The translations under genes were made by a program, and so were the position numbers. From Pseudomarimonas salicorniae (GTDB taxonomy: Bacteria > Pseudomonadota > Gammaproteobacteria > Xanthomonadales > Xanthomonadaceae): 64,000 bases of DNA. The DNA lies in the NCBI RefSeq assembly GCF_023156535.1, contig NZ_JALNMH010000001.1, forward strand, positions 496,001 to 560,000, in the 5' to 3' direction. How positions within the stretch are numbered: the stretch's first letter is position 1; each line of letters opens with the position of its first letter. Of this stretch, positions 9,059-18,698 are shown one piece after another. A model generated the notes under the pieces. It did no database searches and had not been told where the DNA came from. It saw only the letters and a program-made list of their open reading frames with translations.

Positions 9059-10444
9059 ATGTTGCGAATCCTGCCCCTGGCCGCCCTGGCCCTGCTGCTG
9101 GCCGGCTGTGCCAGTTCGCCTTCCTATCGCTACTACGGTGAGCGCACCTACAGCGACGGCTACGGCGGTCAGGTGGTGGCCGAGCCGGTACGCAGCTACC
9201 AGGGTGGATATGTCAGCCCGGTCTGGTACGACTACCCGGCCTACTACTCCCTGTTCTGGTCGATCAACCGTTCCTACGTCGATCCCTACTGGAACCCCGG
9301 CTTCTACTACGGGGTGACCTGGTTCCCGCGCAACTACTACAGCGTGCTCTACCGCAGCTGGCACGGCCCGGGTTATTACAGCGGCTGGTACGGGCGCCAC
9401 TGGAACTTCCACCTGGCCTATTCGCCCTATCGCCATGCCTGGGTCGACCACTACTACGACTGGTACCCGTGGTACGTGACCTATCCCCACGTGCACCGTT
9501 ACTACCCGGCGCGCTATGGCAATCCGCGCAATGAGGCCGAGCGCCTGACCCGCTACAGCAACGCCTATCGCGGCGACGGCCTGCCGGCCGGTCAGGGCAT
9601 CTCCGGCTTCGGCCGCGCTGCACGCAGCCAGGCCCTGGTCGATGCCCGTCGTGAAGGCTGGCGCGGGGCCGACTACGGCAGCCCCGGCGGGCGTGGCCGC
9701 GCCGACCCGGACGTCTCAGGATTCCGCCAGCCGGCCACCGGCCGCCTGCCCACGGGCCGGGCCGGCGAGCCGTCCGCGCGCCAGGATCCACAGGTCTCGG
9801 GATTCCGCGGTCCGGAGTACGGCGATGCGCCGCGCCAGCTGCCGCCGCGCAGCGCACCGCGCGAAAACCGCGCCTGGCGCGACGAGGGTGTCGCCTACCC
9901 TTATGACGGCAGCAATGCGCCGGTGCGTGGCCGGCCCATCGAGCGACGGGAGGCCTCGGTCGGCACGCGCTCATCCTCGATCAGCCTCCCCGAAGCCCGC
10001 TCGCGGGGGAACGTCGCCGGCGGTCCGCCACGCGTCGGCGGCACCTACGGCAGCAACCCGGTGGAGCGCGCCGAGCCGCGCAGCGCGCCCATCCAGCGTG
10101 CGCCCATCCGGGGCGGGGGTGACGACTACGCTGCACCGCCCCGCCGCGAGATCCCGCGCTACCAGGCAGCGCCGCAGCCGCGCTACCAGGCGCCGGCCCG
10201 CGAGGCACCCCGTTACGAGGCACCAGCCCGCGCCGAGCCGCGCTATGAGGCCCCAGCCCGGCAGCCCCGCTATGAAGCCCCGGCCCGCGTCGAACCGCGC
10301 TATGAGGCCCCGCGCCCCGAACCCCGCTACGAAGCCCCGCGCGCCGAGCCTCGCAGCTACTCGGCGCCGGCCCCGCGGGAGCGTGCCGAACCGATGATGC
10401 GCGGCGAGCCACGTGTCGAACGGCCGAGCCGCGACGAGGAGTAG
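9059..10444 (+). CDS. Tyr/Pro/Arg-rich lipoprotein with C-terminal PRYEAPAR repeats
   Basis: This encodes a 461-residue predicted lipoprotein of unknown function. The signal peptide ends in the lipobox LLAGC near residue 19. Residues about 20-150 are extremely rich in Tyr and Trp (SYRYYGERTYSDGYGG, DWYPWYVTYPHVHRYYPARY). The middle holds two copies of a D-P-x-VSGFR motif. Residues about 360-440 carry many near-copies of an 8-10 residue unit, P-RYEAPAR. Composition suggests an extended, disordered envelope protein; Tyr-rich tracts could be cross-linked or bind surfaces, but nothing in the sequence proves it. It stands alone between the YadGH exporter and mnmG. Confidence 0.75.
   Translation: MLRILPLAALALLLAGCASSPSYRYYGERTYSDGYGGQVVAEPVRSYQGGYVSPVWYDYPAYYSLFWSINRSYVDPYWNPGFYYGVTWFPRNYYSVLYRSWHGPGYYSGWYGRHWNFHLAYSPYRHAWVDHYYDWYPWYVTYPHVHRYYPARYGNPRNEAERLTRYSNAYRGDGLPAGQGISGFGRAARSQALVDARREGWRGADYGSPGGRGRADPDVSGFRQPATGRLPTGRAGEPSARQDPQVSGFRGPEYGDAPRQLPPRSAPRENRAWRDEGVAYPYDGSNAPVRGRPIERREASVGTRSSSISLPEARSRGNVAGGPPRVGGTYGSNPVERAEPRSAPIQRAPIRGGGDDYAAPPRREIPRYQAAPQPRYQAPAREAPRYEAPARAEPRYEAPARQPRYEAPARVEPRYEAPRPEPRYEAPRAEPRSYSAPAPRERAEPMMRGEPRVERPSRDEE
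10150..10380 (+). repeat. degenerate in-gene repeats coding for P-RYEAPAR units
   Basis: A degenerate 24-30 base unit of the form CGCTATGAGGCCCCAGCCCG recurs tandemly near the 3' end of the lipoprotein gene, encoding RYEAPAR-like units with varied spacing. It is a likely site of copy-number change between strains. Confidence 0.65.
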
Positions 10445-10979
10445 TCCGGGCATCCGGAAGCGTTCAGCAGGACGCTAGTACCGTCTGGAAAATAGTGGTA
10501 GAAACTGACGCACTGGGTCGGTTTCAGACCGACACTGCGGGGCGCTCCGGTTCCTCGCAGACCACCTATCCGGCGTCCGGGTCGGGTCTTCTGGATTCCC
10601 CCTGTTCCTTCGACCCTCCCGGGCGCCGGATACCCTCCGGCCCCGCCCCAAGGGCAAAGAAAAACGCTGCGGCGCGCCGGATCCTTTCGGAGGGCGACAC
10701 CGCAGCGCGGTGCTTCCCCACCTCGTGCGAAGGCCGGCCCCTGTTCAGTCCGGCCCGACGCCACGGCGCTCGCCGGGGTGGGTGCGGGGTAAAGCCTGCA
10801 GGAAGCGGGCCAGGTCGGGGAGTACACTGGACATACAGGCAGGACAAACCCCCGGATCGCCTCCGTGGCGGCCGGGCTGGCCGCTGTGCGCTCCGACCTC
10901 GGCCGCTCGACCTTCTGAGCGCAGGACCCGCGAGCGTAGTCGGCGGCGGTGCCGGTAACGGAAGCTGGAACGAAGTGTG
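10445..10979. other. non-coding spacer upstream of mnmG
   Basis: No convincing gene is visible in these ~535 bases. Present are a short inverted repeat near 10515-10535 (GTCGGT / ACCGAC around TTCAG) and a longer one with arms CGCTGCGG and CCGCAGCG near 10667-10712. The mnmG promoter must lie here or further upstream. Several long overlapping frames exist only because of high GC. The stretch could be an inactive dispersed repeat. Confidence 0.5.
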
Positions 10980-12863
10980 ATGAATGACAATCGCTATGAC
11001 GTGATCGTGGTCGGTGGCGGACATGCCGGCACCGAAGCCGCCCTCGCCAGCGCCCGAACCGGCGCCCGCACCCTGCTGCTCACCCACAACATCGAGACCG
11101 TGGGCGCGATGAGCTGCAACCCGGCCATCGGCGGAATCGGCAAGGGCCATCTGGTCCGCGAGATCGACGCCCTCGGCGGCATCATGGCGCGGGCAGCCGA
11201 CCATGCCGGGATCCAGTGGCGGCGGCTCAACGCCAGCAAGGGCCCGGCCGTGCGCGCCACGCGCTGCCAGGCCGACCGTGGCCTGTATCGCGCCTTCATC
11301 CGCCGCGCAGTCGAGAACCAGCCCAACCTGTCGGTCTTCCAGGCCGCCGTCGACGACATCCTCATCGAGCAGGACCGCGTACGCGGCGTGGTCACCCAGC
11401 TCGGCCTGCGCTTCAAGGCCGACTGCGTGGTACTCACCGCTGGCACCTTCCTCGCCGGCAAGGTCCACGTCGGCCAGAGCACCCACGCCGCCGGACGCGC
11501 TGGCGATCCGCCGGCCACCGCGCTGGCCGCCCGGCTGCGCGAGGGACGCTTCGTGGTCGACCGGCTGAAGACCGGCACGCCGCCGCGCATCGACGGCCGC
11601 AGCCTCGACTATTCGCTGATGGAGGAGCAGCCCGGCGACGCCCCGCGGCCGGTGTTCTCCTTCCTCGGCTCCACCGACGACCATCCGCGCCAGATCAGTT
11701 GCTGGATCACCCACACCTCCGAACGCACCCACGAGATCATCCGTGAGGCCCTCGACCGTTCTCCGCTCTACACAGGTCAGATCGAGGGTATCGGCCCGCG
11801 CTACTGCCCCTCGATCGAGGACAAGGTGGTGCGGTTTGCCGAGAAGGCCAGCCACCAGATCTTCGTCGAGCCCGAGGGCCTCGACGTGGCCGAGATCTAT
11901 CCCAACGGCATCTCCACCTCGCTGCCCTTCGATGTGCAGGTGGCCCTGGTGCGCAGCATCCGCGGTTTCGAGAACGCGCACATCACCCGGCCCGGCTACG
12001 CCATCGAGTACGACTTCTTCGACCCGCGCGGCCTGCGCGCTACGCTGGAGACCAAGGCCGTCGACGGCCTCTTCTTCGCCGGGCAGATCAACGGAACGAC
12101 AGGTTATGAGGAAGCCGCCGCCCAGGGCCTGCTCGCCGGGCTGAACGCGGCCCGCCGGGCACGCGGCGAGGACGGCTGGAGCCCGCGCCGCGACGAGGCC
12201 TATCTCGGCGTGCTGGTCGACGATCTGGTCACCCACGGCACCAGCGAGCCCTACCGGATGTTCACTTCGCGTGCCGAGTACCGACTGCAGCTGCGCGAGG
12301 ACAATGCCGATGCGAGGCTGACCCCGGTCGGCCGCGAGATGGGCCTGGTCGATGACCGTCGCTGGCAGCGCTTCGAGGCCAAGCAGGCCGCGGTGGCCGC
12401 CGAGACCGCCCGACTCGGTGGCATCTGGCTGGGTCCGGGCAATGCCCTCGGTCGTGAGCTGGAGGCGCGCCACGGCGTCGCCCTGTCGCGCGAGGTCAGC
12501 GCGCTCGACCTGCTCAAGCGCCCGCCGCTGGACTACGCCGCCCTGGTCCAGGTCGAAGGCCTGGGACCCGCCCTCGACGACGCCGAGGCGGTCGAGCAGA
12601 TCGAGATCAGCACCCGCTACGCCGGCTACCTGCAGCGCCAGCAGGAAGAGATCGCCCGTCAGCGGCGCAGTGAGGGCACGCCGATCCCGCCGGGCTTCGA
12701 CTACGCCGGCGTGTCCGGACTGTCGGCCGAGGTGCGACAGAAGCTGGAGCGGGTCCGTCCGGAATCGGTCGGGCAGGCGATGCGCATTCCCGGCCTTACG
12801 CCGGCGGCCATTTCCCTGCTGCTGGTGCACCTCAAGCGGCTCGGCGGCCGCACCGCAGCCTGA
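10980..12863 (+). CDS. mnmG: tRNA uridine-5-carboxymethylaminomethyl(34) synthesis enzyme MnmG (GidA)
   Basis: This encodes the FAD-dependent partner of MnmE, about 628 residues. The dinucleotide-binding motif [13 protein letters not shown] is at the N-terminus, followed by [15 protein letters not shown] and the conserved [13 protein letters not shown] and [12 protein letters not shown] segments. The C-terminal domain includes [15 protein letters not shown] and ends after the helical [22 protein letters not shown] at 10977 directly precedes the ATG at 10980, so either may start. In many gammaproteobacteria mnmG is followed by rsmG; here a DUF2062 gene follows instead. Confidence 0.97.
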   Translation: MNDNRYDVIVVGGGHAGTEAALASARTGARTLLLTHNIETVGAMSCNPAIGGIGKGHLVREIDALGGIMARAADHAGIQWRRLNASKGPAVRATRCQADRGLYRAFIRRAVENQPNLSVFQAAVDDILIEQDRVRGVVTQLGLRFKADCVVLTAGTFLAGKVHVGQSTHAAGRAGDPPATALAARLREGRFVVDRLKTGTPPRIDGRSLDYSLMEEQPGDAPRPVFSFLGSTDDHPRQISCWITHTSERTHEIIREALDRSPLYTGQIEGIGPRYCPSIEDKVVRFAEKASHQIFVEPEGLDVAEIYPNGISTSLPFDVQVALVRSIRGFENAHITRPGYAIEYDFFDPRGLRATLETKAVDGLFFAGQINGTTGYEEAAAQGLLAGLNAARRARGEDGWSPRRDEAYLGVLVDDLVTHGTSEPYRMFTSRAEYRLQLREDNADARLTPVGREMGLVDDRRWQRFEAKQAAVAAETARLGGIWLGPGNALGRELEARHGVALSREVSALDLLKRPPLDYAALVQVEGLGPALDDAEAVEQIEISTRYAGYLQRQQEEIARQRRSEGTPIPPGFDYAGVSGLSAEVRQKLERVRPESVGQAMRIPGLTPAAISLLLVHLKRLGGRTAA

Positions 12864-12941
12864 ACGGAGCGCATGGCCTTCGCGGCGAAGGCACGCGCCA
12901 GCCCGTAAACTCCAGTTCCTTCCACGTGCACTGCCCGACCG

Positions 12942-13541
12942 ATGAGCGAGGAGTACGAGCGCCACTTCCGCGAGCTTCTTGCTCGCCGGCGCCGTCTGCG
13001 CAAACTGCTCAAGCCGCTCCCCCGTCGCGCCAATGTCCGGCGCTACCCGGTGCTCAAGTGGTTTGCCCGCCAGGCCGCCGCGCGACCCTACCTGTGGTCG
13101 TTTCGCCGCGAGAACGTGCTCCCGGCCATCTACATGGGAAGCGTGGTGTCCCTGCTGCCGCTCTACGGGGTTCAGCTTGTCGTCGCCGTGGTGCTGGCCA
13201 TCTGGCTGCGCGCCAATCTCACGGTGACCGTCGCCCTGCAGTTCATCACCAATCCCTTCACCATCGCCCCGATCTATCTGTTCACGACCTGGGTCGGCGT
13301 GCAGCTGATGGAGGCGATGTCACTCGGCGAAAGCCTGCCGCGCGCCATCTATGTCACCAACGCGCTGATGATCGGTGGCGTCGTGGTCGGACTGATCGTC
13401 GCCCTGCTCTGCGACCTGGGCTGGCGCTTCCTGGCCTGGGAAGCGCGCCGCTTCCGCAATCGCCTGGCCGCGCACCGGATCCACAAGGAAATGATCCAGA
13501 CCGGGCGTGACGACAGCGCGGCCGCGGGAGAGTCGTCCTAG
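12942..13541 (+). CDS. DUF2062 domain-containing inner-membrane protein
   Basis: This is a 199-residue protein. A very basic N-terminus (ELLARRRRLRKLLKPLPRR) is followed by the DUF2062 region with three hydrophobic segments (IYMGSVVSLLPLYGVQLVVA, FITNPFTIAPIYLFTTWVG, ALMIGGVVVGLIVALL). The family's NP-x-T-x-x-P motif is present as NPFTIAP. Function of the family is not established. It lies 78 bases after mnmG on the same strand and may be co-transcribed; a weak hairpin (GCCTTCGC / GCGAAGGC, 12876-12892) separates them. Confidence 0.85.
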   Translation: MSEEYERHFRELLARRRRLRKLLKPLPRRANVRRYPVLKWFARQAAARPYLWSFRRENVLPAIYMGSVVSLLPLYGVQLVVAVVLAIWLRANLTVTVALQFITNPFTIAPIYLFTTWVGVQLMEAMSLGESLPRAIYVTNALMIGGVVVGLIVALLCDLGWRFLAWEARRFRNRLAAHRIHKEMIQTGRDDSAAAGESS

Positions 13542-13639
13542 GTGTTGCCCGCCGGGTTGCCTCAGGGCGCGGAGCACACTGCAGGCCGCCACGCGCGGCG
13601 AGTGCAATGGACCTCCGGTTCGGGCGAAAGGATGACATT

Positions 13640-13838
13640 CATAGGGTGCGGCTGGCCGCACCGGGCATACCGTCCGAACGCCCGTATCGTTGCACCAAGG
13701 CACACCCTATGGGGCTTCGCCGACGCCCAGCGAAGCCCGACTGTGGGAGCGCCCTTGGGCGCGAACGCAGCGCTACGGATTCACCACAGACCGTGGCCAG
13801 AGCGGAACTCCGCGGTCGCGCCCAAGGGCGCTCCCACA
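13640..13838. repeat. composite palindromic repeat, copy 1 (elements A and B)
   Basis: Element A (13640-13711) is bounded by CATAGGGTG and CACCCTATG and contains the inner palindrome GGTGCGGC-TG-GCCGCACC. Element B (13742-13838) is bounded by TGTGGGAGCGCCC and GGGCGCTCCCACA. A small palindrome GGGCTTCG / CGAAGCCC joins them. The same A-joint-B order occurs at 13883-14080 and 48018-48216, always between genes, which is typical of REP/BIME-like elements. Confidence 0.9.
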
Positions 13839-13882
13839 ATTTGACCGCGGCAAGGTCTGCTTTGCGGCGCAAAGAAGAGGTT

Positions 13883-14080
13883 CATAGGGTGCGGCTGGCC
13901 GCACCGGGCGTACCGTCCGAACGCCCGTATCCGTGCGCCCAAGGCGCACCCTATGGGGTTTCGCCAACGCGCAGCCAAGCCCGACTGTGGGAGCGCCCAA
14001 GGGCGCGACCGCGCGGTGGCGTGTCACCACAGACCGAGGCAAGGGCGAAGCTCCGCGGTCGCGGCCATGTCCGCTCCTAC
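13883..14080. repeat. composite palindromic repeat, copy 2 (elements A and B, B degraded)
   Basis: A (13883-13955) is nearly identical to copy 1. B (13986-14080) has lost symmetry: its left arm is TGTGGGAGCGCCC, but its right end reads CCGCTCCTACGA. Together with copy 1 it fills the 650-base gap between the DUF2062 gene and the convergent GumN-like gene. Nothing else is recognisable from 14081 to 14192. Confidence 0.85.
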
Positions 14081-14192
14081 GAAAAGCCCGCCCATCAGAA
14101 GCCGTGGCGGACGGCAGATATGCGCCCGAACGCGTCCTTCCACTACCCCCACGGCCTCGGCTCCCGAACTGCTGGAGATCCTCTAGCCGCGG

Positions 14193-15251
14193 CTACGGCA
14201 GCGAGGCGGCGGCGTCTGGTTCGGCTTCGGGTTCCGATTCGGCTTCGGCGGCGGCGCCTGGAGCCACGATGGAGTAGCCCTCGGCCTGCAGCTCGGTGAG
14301 CAGGCTCTCGGCGCCGACGACCCAGGCGATGGGCAGGACCGCGAAGCTCGTTTCCACCTCGGTCAGGGCCTTGCGCGCCTCGTCCAGCCACAGCGTGCGC
14401 AGGCGCTGTTCGACATCGGCGAAGCCGTAGCGCTCGGCGATGGCGGTGCCGAGCAGGGCATCGACGCAGGCGCGGTTGGCGTCGCGCCATTCCAGCGACT
14501 GCAGCAGGTCGACCGCACCCAGCGCCCAGGCATTGGCACGCAGCTTCATCGGTTCGATGTCGGTTTCCAGGCGGATCAGGGTCTTCTCGAAGCAGTCGAG
14601 GTCCTCGAGCTGCGACTCGTTGAAGTCCTTGAGCAGGGCCTTGGGATCCTCGATCACGATATCGAGAACCGGGTCGACCACCTCGCGGTCGGTGCGCTTG
14701 GCGATCTTTTCCACCCGCTGCTGGGCGAGGTTCTTCCAGGACAGGTCCTCCTCGTCCAGCGCCTCGGAGAACAGGGTCTGCGCAGCGACCAGCGGGCGCC
14801 GCTTCTCCACCGAGCGGCTGCGCGGCATGTACTTCTTCTTCTGCACCGTCCAGCGCGCGTACAGCGGCGCGGGAACGACCTCCGCCAGCGGTTGCTTGCC
14901 GGGGTTGTTGCGCGCGCGCATGGCGGCGGGAATCAGCCCCAGGCGGGCGAAGAACCCGACCTTGACGTCGAACCGGCCACCCGGGGTGTAGAGCACCCGG
15001 TCAGCCTCGGCGACGCGGCGTTCCACCTCGGTGGCGGTCCATTCCATGCGCTTGGGTAGCGGCACCAGGCTGGCCAGCACCCACATGCGATGGCCTTGCG
15101 GGGACTCGACGCGCCAGAGGCCGGGACCGGGCTGCTCGCCGGTGACCACCACCGTGTCCAGCACCTGGGTGGGGAGCTCAGGAGGAGGCTCATCGGCCCG
15201 GGCGACAAGGGGGCACAGCAGGGCACACAGCAGCAGGGGGCGCAGGGGCAT
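14193..15251 (-). CDS. exported TraB/GumN-like family protein
   Basis: This is a 352-residue protein with a signal peptide (MPLRPLLLCALLCPLVARADE). The N-terminal part (LWRVESPQGHRMWVLASLVP) and the C-terminal LPIAWVVGAESLLTELQAEGYS match the two conserved ends of the TraB/GumN (TIKI-like) fold, where related proteins are putative metalloproteases. The usual GTIH-like and GAGHLxG motifs appear degenerate here: ASLVPL and AWVVGAE lack the His residues. Catalysis is therefore doubtful. It ends in an acidic Ala/Glu-rich tail. It is convergent with the repeat-filled gap; rraA is the next gene upstream on the same strand. Confidence 0.7.
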   Translation of the reverse strand: MPLRPLLLCALLCPLVARADEPPPELPTQVLDTVVVTGEQPGPGLWRVESPQGHRMWVLASLVPLPKRMEWTATEVERRVAEADRVLYTPGGRFDVKVGFFARLGLIPAAMRARNNPGKQPLAEVVPAPLYARWTVQKKKYMPRSRSVEKRRPLVAAQTLFSEALDEEDLSWKNLAQQRVEKIAKRTDREVVDPVLDIVIEDPKALLKDFNESQLEDLDCFEKTLIRLETDIEPMKLRANAWALGAVDLLQSLEWRDANRACVDALLGTAIAERYGFADVEQRLRTLWLDEARKALTEVETSFAVLPIAWVVGAESLLTELQAEGYSIVAPGAAAEAESEPEAEPDAAASLP

Positions 15252-15332
15252 GGCGATCCGGTGACGGGATGTCTGGCGCGGCGAGCTTCCGCCGCGGGCG
15301 ATGAATCCCGCGTGTCCGGAACGAGGCTTCGT

Positions 15333-15812
15333 TCAGAGCAGGGCGCGGGGGCTGACGAGGATGCCGTCCTCGTCGGCATACAGCCAATCGCCGGAAGTCA
15401 TGCGCACGCCGAGGAATTCCACCGCCCCATCGGCCGCACCGCCGTGCGCACCCTTGGCGCTCTTGCGCGGATGGGTGGCCAGGGCGCGCACGCCGACTGC
15501 CTGCTCGCGCAGCTCGACGTGGTCGCGCACGCAGCCATTGACGACGATGCCGGCCCAGCCGTTCTTCACCGCCAGTTCCCCCAGCATGCCGCCGACCAGG
15601 GCGCAGCGCAGCGAGCCGCCGCCGTCGACCACCAGCACGGCGCCGTTGCCCGGCGTTTCCAGCGCGGCGCGGACCAGGGCGTTGTCCTCGAATACCTTGA
15701 GCGTGCGGATCGGCCCGGCAAAGCGCCGGCTGCCGCCGAAGTCCTGCAGCCCGGGGGCGAGGATCGGACAGTCGGGATGGGCGTCGGAAAGATCGGCTAC
15801 GGCAAAGTCCAT
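15333..15812 (-). CDS. rraA: RraA family regulator (ribonuclease E inhibitor / HMG aldolase-like)
   Basis: This is a 159-residue protein matching RraA, a trimeric ring that binds RNase E and modulates RNA turnover. Visible hallmarks are [26 protein letters not shown], given here by its parts [15 protein letters not shown] and LAVKNGWAG, then IVVNGCVRD and the terminal [13 protein letters not shown]. The start at 15812 is chosen because its ATG shares one base with the stop of the upstream membrane-protein gene (TGATG) and gives the family's length of about 160. Some members act as oxaloacetate or HMG aldolases, which cannot be excluded. Confidence 0.92.
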   Translation of the reverse strand: MDFAVADLSDAHPDCPILAPGLQDFGGSRRFAGPIRTLKVFEDNALVRAALETPGNGAVLVVDGGGSLRCALVGGMLGELAVKNGWAGIVVNGCVRDHVELREQAVGVRALATHPRKSAKGAHGGAADGAVEFLGVRMTSGDWLYADEDGILVSPRALL

Positions 15813-16210
15813 CAGGAAGGCTCCTTGTCGTCGGGTGAAGATTCCGCGCTGCGCACGGCGCGCGCCATCAGCCCGAGGCCGCCGGCCAGGAGGGCCAGCA
15901 TCAGCAGCGTGTTGAATAGGCTGGTCGGGCGGAAGTAGATGTTCAGGTTGGCCAGGATGCCGGCGAAGATGATCACCAGCCCGGCGAGCAGCAGCAGCCA
16001 GCCCAGCACCGAGCGTCCGTTGAAGAACAGCAGCCCGGTGCCGGCAATGAAGGGCAGGAGGGAAAGGCCGAAGCTGTTGTAACCCCACAGCGCCCAGCCC
16101 CCGCTGTGCACGGTGACCTGGTTGACCAGTAGCCAGCCGCCGGCTACAGCCATCACGAATCCGATCAGAAACGGGCCGATCCCGCCCGGTGTGCCGCCTG
16201 CGCCCTGCAT
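15812..16210 (-). CDS. small four-helix membrane protein
   Basis: This is a 132-residue hydrophobic protein with about four membrane segments ([69 protein letters not shown]) and a short acidic tail. I do not recognise the family. Its stop codon overlaps the rraA ATG by one base, so the two are translated from one message. Co-occurrence with rraA does not by itself suggest a function. Confidence 0.75.
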   Translation of the reverse strand: MQGAGGTPGGIGPFLIGFVMAVAGGWLLVNQVTVHSGGWALWGYNSFGLSLLPFIAGTGLLFFNGRSVLGWLLLLAGLVIIFAGILANLNIYFRPTSLFNTLLMLALLAGGLGLMARAVRSAESSPDDKEPS

Positions 16211-16262
16211 GGGTCGTCCCCGCTTAAGCCGACGCCGATCATAGCCGGACGCCGGCGGCGAA

Positions 16263-17009
16263 TCAGATCAGCGCATGGGCCAGGGTCGAGACGCTCAGCA
16301 GCAGCACCACACCGCCGGTGAGGCCGGAAGCCAGACGCGGCGGCACCCGGCGGGCTGCGAGCGCGGCAATCGGCGCAGCGATCAGCCCGCCGATCAGCAG
16401 GCCCCCGACCACCGGCAGGGCCTGCGGGCCGACGACCTGCCAAAGCAGGGCGGCGACGGTCACGCTGACGAAGAACTCGGCCGCGTTGACCGTGCCGACC
16501 ACGGTCCGCGGCGGCACCCCACGGGCAATCAGGGTGGTGACATTGATCGAGCCCCAGCCGCCGCCGCCGATGGCGTCCAGGAAGCCGGCCAGCAAGCCCT
16601 GGGGCGGCGGTGCCAGATCGCCGGGCGCCACCACGCGAGGCGGACGGGGCCGAAAGGTGCGCCACAGCACCAGCAGGCCCACGATCAGCAGGTAGCCCGC
16701 GACCAGCGGCTTGATCTTGGAGCCGTCGACCCAGCCAATCAGCAGGGCGCCCAAAGCGGCCCCCGCAACACCGGGCAGGACCAGACGCCAGAACAGCCTG
16801 CGATCGACATTGCCGAGCGCCCAGTGGCTGGCGCCCGAGACCGCGCTGGTACCGACCTCGGCGGTGTGCACACTGGCCGAGGCCAGCGCCGGAGGGGCCC
16901 CCATCGAAAGCAGGAGGCTGGTGCAGGTGATGCCGTAGGCCATGCCCAGGGCGCCGTCCACCAGCTGCGCGGCAAGGCCGATCAGGATGAACAGCCAGAT
17001 GTCCTCCAT
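16263..17009 (-). CDS. sulfite exporter TauE/SafE family permease
   Basis: This is a 248-residue membrane protein with about seven or eight hydrophobic segments in the two-repeat TauE/SafE pattern: the first repeat carries LIGLAAQLVDGALGMAYG and the second LLAGFLDAIGGGGWGSI, both conserved half-signatures of the family. Members move sulfite, sulfoacetate or other organic anions across the inner membrane; substrate is unknown here. The start at MEDIWLF (17009) is chosen; the frame stays open to 17114 but that extension is not membrane-like. Confidence 0.87.
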   Translation of the reverse strand: MEDIWLFILIGLAAQLVDGALGMAYGITCTSLLLSMGAPPALASASVHTAEVGTSAVSGASHWALGNVDRRLFWRLVLPGVAGAALGALLIGWVDGSKIKPLVAGYLLIVGLLVLWRTFRPRPPRVVAPGDLAPPPQGLLAGFLDAIGGGGWGSINVTTLIARGVPPRTVVGTVNAAEFFVSVTVAALLWQVVGPQALPVVGGLLIGGLIAAPIAALAARRVPPRLASGLTGGVVLLLSVSTLAHALI

Positions 17010-17489
17010 TCCGCCCACGTTCCATCCTCGAAGACCGGCCCAGTGCACGGTGACGCTAGTGTCGGACCGGCAGGGCGCAGGCGGGAAATGATCCCGGGGC
17101 ATGAGCGGAGGCATGTGGCCGACTCCCCGGTGGAACCCGGGCGCAATGCCCTGTCCAGGGTCGGGGAATCCACCGGCGCTGTCGCCGCCACGGTCAGCGC
17201 CATCGACGCAGGCGAGGTCGATCGTCAGCTGAAGCGGGACATCAGGGCTCGTGCGCCTTCAGCCCGACGGGCTGATGCGCCACCAGGTGGGCCGCTTCGG
17301 CCTGTCGGGCTGGGCGTCCACTACGTTGCGGTGGAGACCGACAAGCTGCCGATCGATCGCCGAGGCCCAACGGATCGCCGCGCGCCCCACCCGCCTCCGG
17401 CTCGGGTCTGCCAGCTCCGCCCGATGGCCGCCCGCAAAAGGCCATAATCGGCGGCCATCCTTGCGCCGAATCCAACTGCCGAACCGCCG
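17010..17489. other. divergent spacer between TauE-like gene and alr
   Basis: These 480 bases separate divergent genes and should hold both promoters. No small gene, repeat or recognisable regulatory site stands out; frames that remain open here are consistent with GC bias. Confidence 0.4.
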
Positions 17490-18566
17490 ATGAGCCGCCC
17501 CGCCAGCGCCACGATCCACACCGATGCCCTGCAGCACAATCTGGCCGAGGTGCGCCGCCGGGCGCCGGGCAGCCGGGTGATGGCGGTGGTCAAGGCCGAC
17601 GGCTACGGCCACGGGCTGGAACGCGTCGCCCAGGCCCTGGCCGGGGCAGATGCCTTTGGTGTGGCCTCGATTGCCGATGCCGAGCGCATTCGCGCCACCG
17701 GCTCGTCCAAGCGCATCGTCCTGCTCTCGGGCTTCTTCGAGCCCGCTGACCTCTCGCTGATCCGTCGCCTGCAGCTCGACACGGTGGTCCACCACGAAAC
17801 CCAGCTGGCGATGATCGAGGCCGACCGCGACCCGGCGCCGCTGCGGCTCTGGGTGAAGTTCGACTCCGGCATGCACCGGCTGGGCTTCGACCTCGCCGAC
17901 GCCGAGCGCGTGGCCGAGCGGATCCGTGCCCTGCCGCAGTGCGCCGAGGCCCCGGTCTGGATGACCCACTTCGCCCGCTCCGACGAATTCGAGGCCGCGG
18001 CCACGGCCGATCAGGTGGCGCGCTTCGATGCCGCCCTCGAGTGCCTGGGCGGTGCCCGCTCGCTGAGCAATTCGGCAGCCGTGCTCGGCTGGCCCGCGGC
18101 GCATCGCGACTGGGTCCGCGCCGGCGGCGCCTTGTATGGCCTGTCGGTGGTCGCAGGCAAGACCGGCGCCGACTTCGGCCTGCGCCCGGCGATGAGCCTC
18201 ACCAGCCGCCTGGTCGCGGTGAACCATGTGCCAGAAGGTGAAGCCATCGGCTATGGAGGGGTCTACGTCGCCCGCCGCCCGTTGCGCGTGGGCATCGTCG
18301 CCCTGGGCTATGGGGATGGCTATCCGCGCGTCGCGCCCAGCGGCACGCCGGTGCTGGTCGGCGGCCAGCGCGCGCCCACCGTCGGCCGCGTCTCCATGGA
18401 CCTGATGGCGATCGACCTCAGCCACCTCCCCGCCGCTCAGGTCGGCGACCCGGTCACCCTCTGGGGCCCCGATCTCCCGGTCGAACATATCGCCGAGGCC
18501 GCCGGCACCATCAGCTACGAGCTGACCTGCGGCATCACCCGCCGCGTCCGCTTTGTCGAGGATTGA
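17490..18566 (+). CDS. alr: alanine racemase
   Basis: This is a 358-residue PLP enzyme that converts L- to D-alanine for peptidoglycan. The PLP lysine is K35 in AVVKADGYGHG. The second catalytic base is Tyr255 in EAIGYGGVY, followed by the signature GIVALGYGDGYPR. The C-terminal beta domain holds GRVSMDLMAID and ends with the family's ELTCGITRRV. Length is normal. It stands alone, divergent from the TauE-like gene, with a weak GGCGCC hairpin just after the stop (18576-18592). Confidence 0.96.
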   Translation: MSRPASATIHTDALQHNLAEVRRRAPGSRVMAVVKADGYGHGLERVAQALAGADAFGVASIADAERIRATGSSKRIVLLSGFFEPADLSLIRRLQLDTVVHHETQLAMIEADRDPAPLRLWVKFDSGMHRLGFDLADAERVAERIRALPQCAEAPVWMTHFARSDEFEAAATADQVARFDAALECLGGARSLSNSAAVLGWPAAHRDWVRAGGALYGLSVVAGKTGADFGLRPAMSLTSRLVAVNHVPEGEAIGYGGVYVARRPLRVGIVALGYGDGYPRVAPSGTPVLVGGQRAPTVGRVSMDLMAIDLSHLPAAQVGDPVTLWGPDLPVEHIAEAAGTISYELTCGITRRVRFVED

Positions 18567-18698
18567 TCATGCGAGGCGCCGGAAAGGCGCCGCTCCGGTG
18601 CGGAGTCCGGCTCCATTGCGGCACCCGAACCAGAACCCCTTCCCAAGGATTGCCCTCGGGCGCGCCCGCACAGACGCGCCCTGCATGAACCCATCGGC

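Noticed and set aside
10566-12965. Minus-strand frame of about 800 codons over mnmG
   Set aside because: It is antisense to a well-recognised mnmG and has low-complexity composition.
13640-14080. CRISPR-like array
   Set aside because: The repeats are palindromic, of different types, only two copies long and without regular spacers; no cas genes are near.
17242-17475. Small minus-strand frame in the TauE/alr spacer
   Set aside because: Open only by GC bias; no ribosome site and no hydrophobic or conserved pattern.
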